A stretch of DNA of 64,000 nucleotides from Enteroscipio rubneri (GCF_002899715.1 NZ_PPEK01000001.1:310001-374000), one strand, 5' to 3'; shown: positions 26,411-35,879, counted from the stretch's first letter. The notes: generated from the letters alone by a model not told the origin. Translations and numbers: made by a program.

Positions 26411-27328
26411 ATGAGAATCGAGCAGCTGCGCTATTTCATCGATGTGGCCCAAACGCAATCACTTACGAGGTCAGCGAGCAATCTGTTCATTTCGCCGCAG
26501 GGACTGAGTCAGGCGATAACCGCTCTCGAGAAGGAATGCGGCATGACGTTCTTCGAGCGTTCGAAGAACGGGCTCGTGCTCAACGATAAGGGTTCGGCGC
26601 TGCGTGAGTTGGCGATCGATCTGTGCGCGCGGGTTGACACGTTCAACCTCAACGTTGCCCAACTGGCAGACGTTCGAACGGAGCTGGGGAAAGAGGCGTT
26701 CTCGCTCTACCTGCCCCCGCTGATCATCTTAGGCGATGCGCTTGCACCCTTAATGGATGAGCTCGAACACGCGTTTTCCTCCGTCGACTTTTCGGTGTCC
26801 GAGAAGAATTTGGACGACGTGCCCGCCCGGTGCCCGAGCCTTATGGAGGGGGGCAACTGCGTGGCTCTCGCAAACGTCCCGGATTTCCGGGAGGGAGAGC
26901 TGGCCGATCTCGTCGGCTTCTGCACTGATTGCTTTCTTGAGATGCCTATCGTCGCGAAGATCCATCGCTCATCGCCGCTTGCGGGCAAGCGCTATCTGAC
27001 GAAACAAGAGCTATCGACGCTGCCTCTGGTTTGCTTCAACGAGCCAGTGATGGAGTCGGTCATCATGGAGCTGGTACGGGAATTCGGAGAGCCTCACATC
27101 GTTTTGAAGGGTTCGACCGGTGCGATGCTCCAGGTGCGCAAAGACGCCGTGGCGGTGTCGGTCGGCCTCCTTCCTCCCTCGGACGAAACCATCTCCATTC
27201 CCATTTCAGACCCGATGCTGCTCAGGATAGTCGCCGTCTATCCTGAGGACCTGCCCGCCAAAAGCCTCGACCTCATCGCCGCCATCAAGCGGTTCTTCGT
27301 CGATCGCTACCCCCAGTATCAAAAGTAA
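26411..27328 (+). CDS. LysR-family transcriptional regulator
   Basis: This 305-residue protein has the N-terminal LysR winged HTH (MRIEQLRYFIDVAQTQSLTR, SASNLFISPQGLSQAITALEKECGMTFFERSKNGLVLNDKG) and an effector-binding domain from about residue 90. The effector domain is divergent; the ligand cannot be named. It sits directly upstream of, and on the same strand as, a molybdoenzyme operon, so it is a likely dedicated regulator. The ATG at 26411 fits the family N-terminus; the open frame upstream to 26363 is not homologous. Confidence 0.9.
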   Translation: MRIEQLRYFIDVAQTQSLTRSASNLFISPQGLSQAITALEKECGMTFFERSKNGLVLNDKGSALRELAIDLCARVDTFNLNVAQLADVRTELGKEAFSLYLPPLIILGDALAPLMDELEHAFSSVDFSVSEKNLDDVPARCPSLMEGGNCVALANVPDFREGELADLVGFCTDCFLEMPIVAKIHRSSPLAGKRYLTKQELSTLPLVCFNEPVMESVIMELVREFGEPHIVLKGSTGAMLQVRKDAVAVSVGLLPPSDETISIPISDPMLLRIVAVYPEDLPAKSLDLIAAIKRFFVDRYPQYQK

Positions 27329-27347
27329 CTCTAGGTTTCAGCACAGC

Positions 27348-27372
27348 ACGGCAAAACGCTGGATTCTGCCGT
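27348..27372. promoter_or_regulatory. Inverted repeat in the LysR-oxidoreductase intergenic region
   Basis: ACGGCA and TGCCGT are separated by 13 bases, 144 bases before the catalytic subunit gene. Placement and size suit a LysR-type operator, but a weak terminator for lysR is an alternative. There is no T-run. Confidence 0.35.
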
Positions 27373-27515
27373 CTGTCTGCGGCGTCGCCCGTGCGTCAAG
27401 CTGTGCTTTACGACGCTCGAATAAGCTGTTTATGGCCAGGACTCCCGTATGGCTCCACACTGCAAAGTGCGTGCAGAGGTGCGCGCATGAAGCGAGAGAC
27501 GTACAAGGAGGATGT

Positions 27516-30209
27516 ATGGATGCAGCGAAGGTTGTTCCAGCAACCACCCGGCGAACGTTCCTGAAGGGCGGCGCGGCGCTCGCTGCGGCGCTTGCCATCG
27601 GAGCCCATGTCGCACCGGGAAAAGCCGAAGCGCTCACCGAATCCGAAGGGGGAGGCAAGGAGGGAGGAACGTGGGTCACATCGTTCTGCGGCACGTGCAT
27701 TTGGACTAACTGCGGGCTTGAGGTGAAGGTTATCGACGGCGTTGCCGTGGAGGTTCGCGGCAACAAGGATCACCCGTCGAACAAGGGCACTATGTGCCCG
27801 CGCGGCGCGGCCCAGCTGATGAACCTGTACAACCCGTACCGGTTCAAGGCGCCGGTGAAGCGTACGAACCCAGAAAAGGGGCTTGATGTGGATCCGGGTT
27901 GGCAGGAAATATCCTGGGACGAGGCCAAGGGCATCATCTTCGAGAAAATGGCGGCCGTGCGTGACACCGACCCTCGAAGGCTTATGTTCATGTACGGGTT
28001 TGGCGATACGCTGCACGAAGGTCCGTTCACCAAGCTGTTCACGGGCATTTTCGGAACGCCGAACTATGCGATGAGCGCTGGTCCTTTGTGCGAGGTGCAC
28101 CATGCCCCGCAGCTGTTTAACAATACGTTCGTTGACCGCATTGACGTAGGGTATTGCAACTACCTCATCACGCTGGGCCGCAACATGGGCGCCCAGGCGG
28201 CGTTTGCGAGTGGACCTGCGCGCGCCATGGCCGATGCGTGGAAGCGCGGCATGAAGACCGTTGTGGTGGATCCGCACTCCAACGTGGAGGCGTCCCATGG
28301 CGAATGGCTGCCCATCACGCCCGGCGGCGACATGGCATTCGTCATGTCCATGGCCAACGTGCTTTTGCACGAGCTGGACGTCTATGATGCGGTATATCTG
28401 CGCGATCGCACGAACGCCCCGTACCTGATCCAGGACGATCTGGACTACGCGCGGGATGCCGGTACGGGAAAACCGCTTGTGTGGGATGTCTCGGCGGGCG
28501 GAGCCAAGACCTATGACGACGAGACGTTGGGCGAGCTTGCGCTCACCGGCTCCTACACCGTCAACGGTCAACCGGTCGAACCCGCATTCGAGAAAATCAA
28601 GGCCAGCGTGAAGGATGCCACGCCCGAGTGGGCAGCCGAAAAGACCGGCATCGCCGCTGAAACCATCCGTCGCATAACAGCGGAGTTCGCCGAGGAAGCG
28701 CGCATCGGATCCATCATCGTCATCGACGGCGTGGAGCTTCCCTATCGGCCCGTGTGCATTGCGACCGGTCGCGGCGCCGCCAACACCATGCAGGGCATGC
28801 GCACCTATTACGTCGCCGACCTCGTGAACGCCCTGGTGGGGGCAATCGGGGTTCCAGGGTCCGTCATTCATGCGGATGGGCCGAAGTTCGTTGTGGAGGA
28901 CGGCGTGATCCACGATGTCCTCATGGCGGAAACATTCCTTCCCGCCTACGATGCCGGATTCTCCATTCCCTTCAAAGACCTGACGGGCAAGCAGTTCTCC
29001 GCCCTGGCGAAGTTCCCTATCCTGACCACGACGATGGGCGCCATCGTCGACCCCCAGAAGTACTTCGTGGACTACGACATCGACGTCATGTTCCCCATCG
29101 GGGCGAACCCGTTCATGGCCGATTCCAGCCGGGACTTGTGTGTGGCGGCATTCCAGAAGGTTCCTTTCACCTGGACGGTCGGCTACAACATGGACGAGAC
29201 GTCCATGTTTTGCGATGTCGTACTGCCCGAACACTCGAGCCTCGAGCGTCAGCAGATCCGCCCGGTCGACGAAACCATGACCGTGGGCCGCGACACCATC
29301 GCGCTGGCAGGCGTGAACTACAAGGAGTCGCCCGTCGAGCATGTTTACGACACCTGCCAGTACGAGGACATCATCATGGAGATGGCGTATTACCTGGGAT
29401 ATGGTCCGAAGCTTAACGCTATGACCAGTGGGTTCTTCAAATTGGTCGGGACGGAGTTCGCGCTCGACCCTGCAAAAGAATACACCTATGCCGAGATCAT
29501 CGAGAACTACCTGCAGAGCATCGCCGGCAACGGGAAAGGTATCGATTGGTTCCGTGAGCACGGCTTTTACACCTATAAGGTGCCCATCGAGGAATGCTAC
29601 GACTACGTGGCCCAATCTGTTGGTCGCGTGCCCGTATACAACTGGCGTGACTTCATGGTGGGGAGACACCTCAAGGCGAACTGCGAGAAGTGGGGCGTGG
29701 AGCAACCCGGGTGGGAGGGCCGGATGGGAGAAGTGTACGCCGAGTACACGCCGCTGCCCGAGTGGCACGACAACTTCCTGACCGATCCTTCGGACGAGTT
29801 CGATCTGTTCGCGGTGAACTGGAAAATCAGCCCGCGCATTTTAGGTCTGGGCGGCCAGGACGAGAATCCATGGCTGCGCGAGGTGGTGGAGAACCTCGAG
29901 TTCGACGATCTGCGCATCCAGATCAATCCGGCGGCTGCCGAAGAGCGGGGCCTGCGGGACGGCGACCGCGTCATCGTTGAATCGCAGCACGGTGGCTCGA
30001 CCGAAGGCGTGTTGAAGGTGACCGGCCTCATGCAGCGCAACTCGCTCGGCTTTCCCGCGCAGGGCGGGCATGTGGCACCTTTCATGAACCCCACGGCTCG
30101 GCGTGGCACCACGTACAACCAGCTCTTGTCGGCAGACGACGGCAAATACTTCCCCGAAAGCGGCTCGATATCCATCGCTGCTCGCGTGAAGATTCGGAAG
30201 GCGGAATAG
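27516..30209 (+). CDS. Tat-exported molybdopterin oxidoreductase, catalytic subunit (operon 1)
   Basis: This 897-residue member of the DMSO reductase superfamily starts with a Tat signal (TTRRTFLKGG, Arg 12-13) and a likely cleavage after PGKAEA. A [4Fe-4S] site is formed by C58, C61, C66 and C94 (FCGTCIWTNC, GTMCPRG). The motif AGPLCEVHH places Cys192 at the expected molybdenum ligand position, as in the Psr/Phs/Arr and related groups rather than serine-ligated DMSO reductases. Molybdopterin domains and a C-terminal dinucleotide-binding barrel (INPAAAEERGLRDGDRVIVE) complete it. It is followed by ferredoxin, NrfD anchor and TorD genes, so it is an exported, quinone-linked complex. Substrate unknown; sulfur, arsenic or organic reductases are possible. 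Confidence 0.9.
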   Translation: MDAAKVVPATTRRTFLKGGAALAAALAIGAHVAPGKAEALTESEGGGKEGGTWVTSFCGTCIWTNCGLEVKVIDGVAVEVRGNKDHPSNKGTMCPRGAAQLMNLYNPYRFKAPVKRTNPEKGLDVDPGWQEISWDEAKGIIFEKMAAVRDTDPRRLMFMYGFGDTLHEGPFTKLFTGIFGTPNYAMSAGPLCEVHHAPQLFNNTFVDRIDVGYCNYLITLGRNMGAQAAFASGPARAMADAWKRGMKTVVVDPHSNVEASHGEWLPITPGGDMAFVMSMANVLLHELDVYDAVYLRDRTNAPYLIQDDLDYARDAGTGKPLVWDVSAGGAKTYDDETLGELALTGSYTVNGQPVEPAFEKIKASVKDATPEWAAEKTGIAAETIRRITAEFAEEARIGSIIVIDGVELPYRPVCIATGRGAANTMQGMRTYYVADLVNALVGAIGVPGSVIHADGPKFVVEDGVIHDVLMAETFLPAYDAGFSIPFKDLTGKQFSALAKFPILTTTMGAIVDPQKYFVDYDIDVMFPIGANPFMADSSRDLCVAAFQKVPFTWTVGYNMDETSMFCDVVLPEHSSLERQQIRPVDETMTVGRDTIALAGVNYKESPVEHVYDTCQYEDIIMEMAYYLGYGPKLNAMTSGFFKLVGTEFALDPAKEYTYAEIIENYLQSIAGNGKGIDWFREHGFYTYKVPIEECYDYVAQSVGRVPVYNWRDFMVGRHLKANCEKWGVEQPGWEGRMGEVYAEYTPLPEWHDNFLTDPSDEFDLFAVNWKISPRILGLGGQDENPWLREVVENLEFDDLRIQINPAAAEERGLRDGDRVIVESQHGGSTEGVLKVTGLMQRNSLGFPAQGGHVAPFMNPTARRGTTYNQLLSADDGKYFPESGSISIAARVKIRKAE

Positions 30210-30212
30210 GCT

Positions 30213-30812
30213 ATGCGCTACGGAATGATTATCGACTTGGGGCGCTGCATCGGATGCAACGCCTGCACTATCGCCTGCAAACAGAAGAACGCCACGCTTC
30301 CCGGAGTGTTCTGGTGCAAGGTGGGCGTGAGCGAGGAAGGGTCCTATCCGCACGCATATAAGAAGATCATGCCCACGCTGTGCAATCATTGCGAGAATCC
30401 CACGTGCGTGCATGTATGCCCGACGGGAGCAAGCTACAAGCGGGACGACGGCATCGTGCTGGTTGACAAGGACAAGTGCATCGGCTGCCGCTATTGCATG
30501 GCCGCCTGCCCCTACGAGGCGCGCACGTTCGATTTCGGCGACCGCACAGGCTACTTTCCGGAGCGGGGAAACAACGCCTATGAGGACGCGACGGCGTATA
30601 AGCACGTCAAGGGCACCGTAAGCAAATGCATCCTGTGTGCCGACAAGATTGACGAAGGCGACATCCCAGCGTGCGCGCGCGTCTGCCCCACAGGCGCGCG
30701 TATATTCGGCGACTTGGACAGCGAGGAAATGCAGGCGCTTGTCAAAGAGGGTGCTTACCAGCCACGTCCTGACGAACGGACCAACCCGTCCGTCTACTAT
30801 CTGCCAAAATAG
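30213..30812 (+). CDS. Four-cluster ferredoxin subunit (PsrB/DmsB type)
   Basis: This 199-residue electron-transfer subunit has four cysteine clusters: CIGCNACTIACK, CNHCENPTCVHVCPTGA, CIGCRYCMAACPYEAR and CILCADKIDEGDIPACARVC. That is the standard layout linking the molybdenum subunit to the membrane anchor. It has no signal of its own and is presumably carried through the Tat system with the catalytic partner. It starts three bases after the catalytic subunit. Confidence 0.93.
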   Translation: MRYGMIIDLGRCIGCNACTIACKQKNATLPGVFWCKVGVSEEGSYPHAYKKIMPTLCNHCENPTCVHVCPTGASYKRDDGIVLVDKDKCIGCRYCMAACPYEARTFDFGDRTGYFPERGNNAYEDATAYKHVKGTVSKCILCADKIDEGDIPACARVCPTGARIFGDLDSEEMQALVKEGAYQPRPDERTNPSVYYLPK

Positions 30813-30822
30813 GGGGAAAGAC

Positions 30823-31911
30823 ATGCTAGCCAACACATCGAAAAAAGAAAAGACGGTGCTGATCGCCGCCGCCGTACTGGCTGTCGTCGGCATCGGAGCC
30901 TGGGTATGCCAACTGATGCAGGGCATGCGGGTGACCGGGCTTGACAATACAATCATCTGGGGCCTTGCGATTGCGGTGTTCTTCGCGATCATCGCAGCCG
31001 GAGCCGGTCTTCTCATGCTGTGCGGGCTGTCAGAGTATCTCGGCTTCATGAATGACACGCAACGCACGCAGGGCATTGCGTTCTCCCTCGCCGCCATGGC
31101 GACGGGCGGGGTGCTGATCATCATGGATCTGGGCAATCCCGCGCAGTTTCTGTACCTCATAGGATCGTTCAACTTCACGTCGTTTACCGTGCTTGATTTC
31201 TGGTTTCTCACGCTGACGATGGTTGCGGCCGTCGTGTACCTCATCATGGCGCGAGCCAGCATGTCCACGAAGGCCGTGGGTACGATTGCCGCCGTGCTTG
31301 GCGTTGGTCTCATCGTGGTCGAGGGTATCCTGCTGGCAAACAATACGTCGCATCATCTGTGGGCTTCGCCCATGTCGGTCGTGTCTTTCCTGGTCGGCGC
31401 GTTTCTTGGCGGCAGCGCGCTTCTGGCCGTGATCGCCCCTGAGCACAAGAAGGTGTTCATGGTCGCTTTGGTGACGAGCGCGCTGGTGACGTTCGCTGAA
31501 GTGGGCACGAGCCTGGTTGCTGGCACGGACTTGGCCCGCAGTACCATGCAGTCGGTGGTTGCCGGCCCGTTCGCCCCGTACTTCTATTTCCAGCTTGTCA
31601 TTGGCATTGTTGTGCCTTTTGCGCTCCTGGTTAAGACGAATCGCGTTGTGCTGGCGGCCTTGTGCGGCGTCGTGGGCCTGGCAGCGGAGAAGCTCTGGCT
31701 TCTGTGCGCAGGAGAAACGGAGATCTGGGTGCAGATGCACCATATCGGACCCCTGCAGGCCACGCAGCAGTTCAGCTATGTTCCCACGCCTGTGGAAGTT
31801 GCCATCACGGCGGGCGCGATCGGCATTGGGGTGTTTTTATTCCTGTTCATCAAAAACGCCTTATACAAGACCGCCGACAAATCCATGAGCGATGGAGCGG
31901 CGGGTGAGTAG
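30823..31911 (+). CDS. NrfD/PsrC-family membrane anchor (operon 1)
   Basis: This 362-residue polytopic protein has eight to nine hydrophobic segments and fits the NrfD/PsrC/DmsC group, which exchanges electrons with the quinone pool without heme. GLLMLCGLSEYLGF, GGVLIIMDLGNPAQFLYLI and SFTVLDFWFLTLT resemble the conserved first half. The ATG at 30823 follows AGGGGGAAAG and lies ten bases after the ferredoxin gene. Confidence 0.88.
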   Translation: MLANTSKKEKTVLIAAAVLAVVGIGAWVCQLMQGMRVTGLDNTIIWGLAIAVFFAIIAAGAGLLMLCGLSEYLGFMNDTQRTQGIAFSLAAMATGGVLIIMDLGNPAQFLYLIGSFNFTSFTVLDFWFLTLTMVAAVVYLIMARASMSTKAVGTIAAVLGVGLIVVEGILLANNTSHHLWASPMSVVSFLVGAFLGGSALLAVIAPEHKKVFMVALVTSALVTFAEVGTSLVAGTDLARSTMQSVVAGPFAPYFYFQLVIGIVVPFALLVKTNRVVLAALCGVVGLAAEKLWLLCAGETEIWVQMHHIGPLQATQQFSYVPTPVEVAITAGAIGIGVFLFLFIKNALYKTADKSMSDGAAGE

Positions 31912-31922
31912 CCTGAGGTCGA

Positions 31923-31963
31923 TGCGGGCCGACGGGTGGGTTCTGCTTGGCCGCCGGCCCGCA
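31923..31963 (+). other. Intercistronic hairpin between nrfD-type gene and torD
   Basis: TGCGGGCCG and CGGCCCGCA form a perfect 9-bp stem extended by three more pairs past one mismatch. No T-run follows. It probably adjusts the level of the downstream chaperone message. Confidence 0.65.
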
Positions 31964-32041
31964 CGTGCTGACTGATTGACATCCATGAGCTGTCATACGA
32001 TTGCGTTAAGCCGGCTGTATTCGAATTCGCAAGGAGAAGCG

Positions 32042-32680
32042 ATGACAAAGACGGAGGAAATGACACAGAATCGAGCCTTATGGGAGGGGGTTTCGACGAC
32101 GTTCGACTTTCTGGCCCAAACGGCCAATACGACTCCTGACGAGGCGTCGATCACCGAACTATTGGCAGCCGTGCGTGCGGTTCCCGATGATGGGGGGACA
32201 AGCGGCTGCGAGGCGATGCGACAGTACGCGGACGAATGTGCGAACGTACCGATGAGCCAAGTGGCACGGGAGCTGGCAGTCGATTGGACGCTGCTGTTTC
32301 GCGGGATGAACCGTCAGACGGGACCGAAGCCGCCCTATGCTGGCGCATGGCTGTCGAGCGACGGCGTGGGCATCGCGGAGATGTGCGCTGTCAATAAGCA
32401 CTACGTGATGGCGGGCTTCGGTACGAGCGGGAAGGTGGGTAACCGGCACGACTACTTCGGCATCGAGCTCGAATTCGTCGGACGTATGGCCCGTCGCATC
32501 GCCGAAGGCGACGAGCGCGCTGCGGACGCCTTGACGTCATTCCTCGATTCCTCGGTCCTGCCTTGGTTTGGCGCGTTTGTGGCGCAAGCGGCGCAGAAGG
32601 GCAAGACGGCGTTTTGGAGAGGATATCTCGAACTTGTCGAGGCCTCGCTCGCAGACGTGCGAGAGCTTCTTGCGGCGTAA
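32042..32680 (+). CDS. TorD/DmsD-family maturation chaperone (operon 1)
   Basis: This 212-residue all-helical protein carries the family segment RHDYFGIELEFVGRMARRI (compare D/H-x-x-x-ELEF). Such chaperones bind the Tat signal of the partner molybdoenzyme and hold it until cofactor insertion is complete. The ATG at 32042 follows AAGGAGAAG. A perfect TTGACA at 31976-31981 lies upstream, but I see no well-spaced -10. Confidence 0.88.
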   Translation: MTKTEEMTQNRALWEGVSTTFDFLAQTANTTPDEASITELLAAVRAVPDDGGTSGCEAMRQYADECANVPMSQVARELAVDWTLLFRGMNRQTGPKPPYAGAWLSSDGVGIAEMCAVNKHYVMAGFGTSGKVGNRHDYFGIELEFVGRMARRIAEGDERAADALTSFLDSSVLPWFGAFVAQAAQKGKTAFWRGYLELVEASLADVRELLAA

Positions 32681-32789
32681 CCGTCGCGCTTCTTTTCAGG
32701 CACTCGCCTGTTCAGGGGAGGCGACCCTCGCGCTTGGGATAGAATGCTGGCAGACGCTTCTGCAGGCACGGGGTCGAAGAGAGGTCGCG

Positions 32790-33695
32790 ATGGGTGGCAT
32801 ATCGGTGCTGGTCATGCTGTCGGTGATGGGGACGCTTGCGATTGTCATCTTGGGCGTCGTGTTTGTTGCGCTGGCGATGTTCGTGGCGGCTACCATCGTG
32901 GGCATCGTGTTCGCGTGCCGTACGAAAACACGTCGTGAACAGGGAAAGAAGCTCAAGGGACTCATTGCCATCCCCCTTGTGTTGTATGCGCTGAGCATTC
33001 CCGTGCTCGTATGGTTTGCGGTCGTCTGGGTGATTCCGCTCGCCGCCGACGTGGAGGGGGATCAATATTATGAATTCTCCCAAGCCATAACCCGCCATGA
33101 CCCGGCGGGGTTGGAAGCGTGCTTCGAAGCGCATGCCCTCGCATTCGATGAGACGGGCGCCGAGTCGCTCGAAGCGCTTTTGACCTGTGCGGTCGAGTAC
33201 GGTGATGTCGAGTGCGCTGAGATTGTGCTGCGCGAGGCCGAGGCGGCCGAGAAGTCGATCGATCTGAACGAGCCGCTGCAGCTGTTCTCCATGGACGGAG
33301 AACCGTACAACGCTGAGTACACCCTTATCCGCGCGGCCGGCGAGGGTTCCAGCTCGTCCCGTATGTTGGCGCTGCTGCTCGATGCAGGGGCTGATCCGAA
33401 CGTTTCCAGCTTGCTCGATGCGGACGGCTCTACGGCGCTCCATTTGGTATGCGAGGGAAGCGACATACGATTTTGGGAACCCGATAGCGTGGAAGCGGCC
33501 TGCGCCGAGCAAGAGCGGGCGATACGTGTGTTGCTCGCGGCGGGGGCCGACCCTGCGGCGCTTGACCGCAGGGGCGAGACGCCGGGCGACTCGTATGGCG
33601 CGTTGATAGAGCGGCTTGTCGAGGAAGGGTCGCTGCCGCGCGAGCGCGCGGACCAGCTGCTCGCTGCGAACGCGTCCGTGTTGAACGTGCCGTAG
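32790..33695 (+). CDS. Membrane protein with ankyrin-like repeats
   Basis: This 301-residue protein begins with two hydrophobic segments (about residues 3-40 and 55-80) followed by a soluble region. There, ALLLDAGADPNVSSLLDADGSTALHLVCEG and VLLAAGADPAALDRRGETPGD are clear ankyrin-type units, with two weaker ones before. It probably displays a protein-binding domain at the membrane. The ATG at 32790 has GAGAGG upstream; the longer open frame overlaps torD and is not used. Function and partner are unknown. Confidence 0.75.
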   Translation: MGGISVLVMLSVMGTLAIVILGVVFVALAMFVAATIVGIVFACRTKTRREQGKKLKGLIAIPLVLYALSIPVLVWFAVVWVIPLAADVEGDQYYEFSQAITRHDPAGLEACFEAHALAFDETGAESLEALLTCAVEYGDVECAEIVLREAEAAEKSIDLNEPLQLFSMDGEPYNAEYTLIRAAGEGSSSSRMLALLLDAGADPNVSSLLDADGSTALHLVCEGSDIRFWEPDSVEAACAEQERAIRVLLAAGADPAALDRRGETPGDSYGALIERLVEEGSLPRERADQLLAANASVLNVP

Positions 33696-33746
33696 GCTGA
33701 TCATGTCCAGGGTGGTTGCGACCAGATGGTGAAGCTGCGCGTGTAG

Positions 33747-33780
33747 GCGGAAGGCGGCATCGAGCACTGCCGCCTTCCGC
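33747..33780. terminator. Hairpin between convergent genes
   Basis: A perfect 13-bp stem (33747-33759 and 33768-33780, arm GCGGAAGGCGGCA) with an 8-base loop sits between the ankyrin gene (+) and the methyltransferase (-). There is no T-run on either side, so it is only terminator-like. Confidence 0.55.
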
Positions 33781-33790
33781 GAAGCCGTTG

Positions 33791-34552
33791 TCAGATCTTC
33801 CTGCCAATATAGAAGACGTACCCGTAGTGCCGCCGGTAGCGCGCGTACAGGTCCACCTCGCGCCGGTTTTCCGCGACGAAGGCCTCCACCGCCCCGTCGC
33901 CGGGGTACTTCTTCAGCAGCCCCTCGAGGGCGGCCTCTCGCGGGGCGAAGTAGTTGTCTGTCCAGCAAGCCTCCGACAGCGCGAATGAGGCGACGAACGC
34001 GTAGCCGCATTGCTGCATGGCCTCGATGTTGCGCTCGACGGGGTCCAGCCTGCTGCCGGCGTCCAGCCAGAAGCGCTCGATGACGGCGGGCCGCTCGTCC
34101 GTGAGCCACGAGGGGCAGGTGGCCGCAACGTAGCCGCCGCGCTTGAGGAAGCCGTGCCAATGCGCAAGCCCCCTCTTGAAGCCAATGCTGTCTATGGCGC
34201 CTTCCGACCAGATGAGGTCGAGCGACTCCCGGTCGAACGGCAGGTCGTCCATCAGGCCGACGACCCCCTTCACGCGGTCCGCGACGCCGCGCGCCCGGGC
34301 GCTCGCGGTCAGCACGTCGATGAACGCGGGGAACATATCCAGTCCGACGACGGTCGCGGCCAGCCGGCTCGCCAGGACCATCGTCTGGGGGCCGGTCCCG
34401 CATCCCAGGTCCGCAACCTTCGATATGCGCTCGATGCCGTCGATAAAGCCCAGCGCCTTGAGCGTCGTCTCGGTGCTGCCGGGCCCCTGCCGCTCCAACC
34501 CCGCATGGACCTCGACCAGCAGGTTCATGGCGGAGGGTCGTTCGTTGTCCAC
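33791..34552 (-). CDS. Class I SAM-dependent methyltransferase
   Basis: This ~253-residue protein has a Rossmann methyltransferase core: motif I VADLGCGTGPQT, motif II-like VVGLDMFPAFID, DDLPFDRESLDLIWSEGAID and a later FLKRGGYVAATCPSWL. The C-terminus (ARYRRHYGYVFYIGRK) resembles UbiE/Coq5-like small-molecule methyltransferases. I chose GTG 34552, five bases after AAGGAGG, over an in-frame start at 34573. It is 31 bases downstream of an MFS exporter gene on the same strand, so the two may act on the same compound. Confidence 0.85.
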   Translation of the reverse strand: MDNERPSAMNLLVEVHAGLERQGPGSTETTLKALGFIDGIERISKVADLGCGTGPQTMVLASRLAATVVGLDMFPAFIDVLTASARARGVADRVKGVVGLMDDLPFDRESLDLIWSEGAIDSIGFKRGLAHWHGFLKRGGYVAATCPSWLTDERPAVIERFWLDAGSRLDPVERNIEAMQQCGYAFVASFALSEACWTDNYFAPREAALEGLLKKYPGDGAVEAFVAENRREVDLYARYRRHYGYVFYIGRKI

Positions 34553-34583
34553 GATGCCTCCTTCCCTTCGCACGCGGTCGGCG

Positions 34584-35879
34584 TCAGCCCGCGGCGGTTT
34601 CGTCGGCGCCGTCGCGCACGGTGGCCGCCTTGTCGCAATCGAGCGCGCGCACGCTCTTCGGCAGGTATATCACCGCGCCCAGCACAATGCACACCAGGCC
34701 GTCCACCACGAAGAAGGGCGCGATGCCGATGCCCTCGGCCAGGACGCCGCCCAGCGCGACGCCCACCGGCGACGCCAAGCCGATGGCCGCCGTGGTGAAG
34801 CCCAGCGCGCGCCCCGTTTTCTCGGGCGGCACGTTCTTCTGCACCAGCGTGATGAGCGGGCCGTTGAACCAGGCGCACGCCATGGCCATGACGGCGCACA
34901 GCACCGCGAACGCGGGGAACATCTGCGGCGTGAGCAGCCCGCAGACGGACGTGGTCGCGCCCACGATCAGCGCCGCCACGGCCATGAGTCCGGCCAGGCG
35001 CCTGCCGCCGCCCCAGGCCATGAGGATGACCGAGCCGATGATCATGCCGATGCCGAAGGTCGCCTCCACGAGCGACGCCATGTACCCGTCGCCGTTGAAA
35101 TGGTCGTAGGTCATGAGCGGGAACACGGCGCTCAACGGCGCGAACGCCATGAGTCCGATGGTGATGCCCACGATGAGCACCACCAGGCCGCGGGTGGCGG
35201 CGAGCGCTCGCCAGCCGTCGAGCATGTTGGCGAGCACGTGCTGGTTGTCGGTGGCCGCGTCGTGCACGGTGGGGATCTTCGCCAGCGCAAGGCCCGCCAC
35301 GGCCACCAGCGCGCCGAAGAAGTCCAGGAACATGACCGAATGGAATCCCAGGGTGGTGTACAGGAAGATGCCGAACGCCGGCGCGCCGATGCTTGCGATG
35401 GACATGAGCAGCTGGTCCATCGTGTTGATGCGCAGCAGGTGCTTCTCGGGCACGAGCAGGGGCATGGCGGCCATCATGGCCGGCCCGTGGAACGACTGCC
35501 CCACGCTGCGCACGATGACCATGATCAGGATGAGGCCGAAGGTCACGTGCCCCATGAGGATGACGATGCCCAGCGCAAGTGACACCAGTCCTATTCCCAG
35601 GTCGGCCGCGATCATGACGGTTTTGCGGTTGTACTTGTCGGCGATGACGCCGCCGAAGGGCGACAGCAGTCCCTGCGGCAGGTAGGCGCAGATGGTGGCG
35701 ACGGCAAGCGCCAGCGCGCTTCCGGTGGACTCGGTGATGTACCACACCGCGGCGTATCCGGCGGCGTAGCTGGTCACCATGGAGACGGCTTGGCCGCCCC
35801 AGATGACGGCGATCACGGTCAGCCAGCGCTTCGGCAGCGGGCGCCCGGCGGCACTCATGAGCGTGGGAGATTCGGTCAT
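34584..35879 (-). CDS. MFS efflux transporter (MFS_3/MefA-like)
   Basis: This 431-residue protein has about twelve membrane segments and the MFS loop GGVIADKYNRKTVMIAADLG between TM2 and TM3. YITESTGSALALAVATICAYLPQGLLSP resembles the macrolide/multidrug MFS_3 group (MefA, enterobactin exporter). It is preceded by AAGGAG. Together with the downstream methyltransferase it may export or protect against a small molecule; the substrate is not predictable. Confidence 0.88.
   Translation of the reverse strand: MTESPTLMSAAGRPLPKRWLTVIAVIWGGQAVSMVTSYAAGYAAVWYITESTGSALALAVATICAYLPQGLLSPFGGVIADKYNRKTVMIAADLGIGLVSLALGIVILMGHVTFGLILIMVIVRSVGQSFHGPAMMAAMPLLVPEKHLLRINTMDQLLMSIASIGAPAFGIFLYTTLGFHSVMFLDFFGALVAVAGLALAKIPTVHDAATDNQHVLANMLDGWRALAATRGLVVLIVGITIGLMAFAPLSAVFPLMTYDHFNGDGYMASLVEATFGIGMIIGSVILMAWGGGRRLAGLMAVAALIVGATTSVCGLLTPQMFPAFAVLCAVMAMACAWFNGPLITLVQKNVPPEKTGRALGFTTAAIGLASPVGVALGGVLAEGIGIAPFFVVDGLVCIVLGAVIYLPKSVRALDCDKAATVRDGADETAAG

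Noticed and set aside
27408-29768. 786-residue open frame antisense to the operon 1 catalytic subunit
   Set aside because: Same reason: mirror of a strongly coding strand, no ribosome binding site, no recognisable motif.
31976-32001. TTGACA plus TACGAT as an internal promoter for torD of operon 1
   Set aside because: The spacer would be only 14 bases, too short for sigma-70-type promoters.
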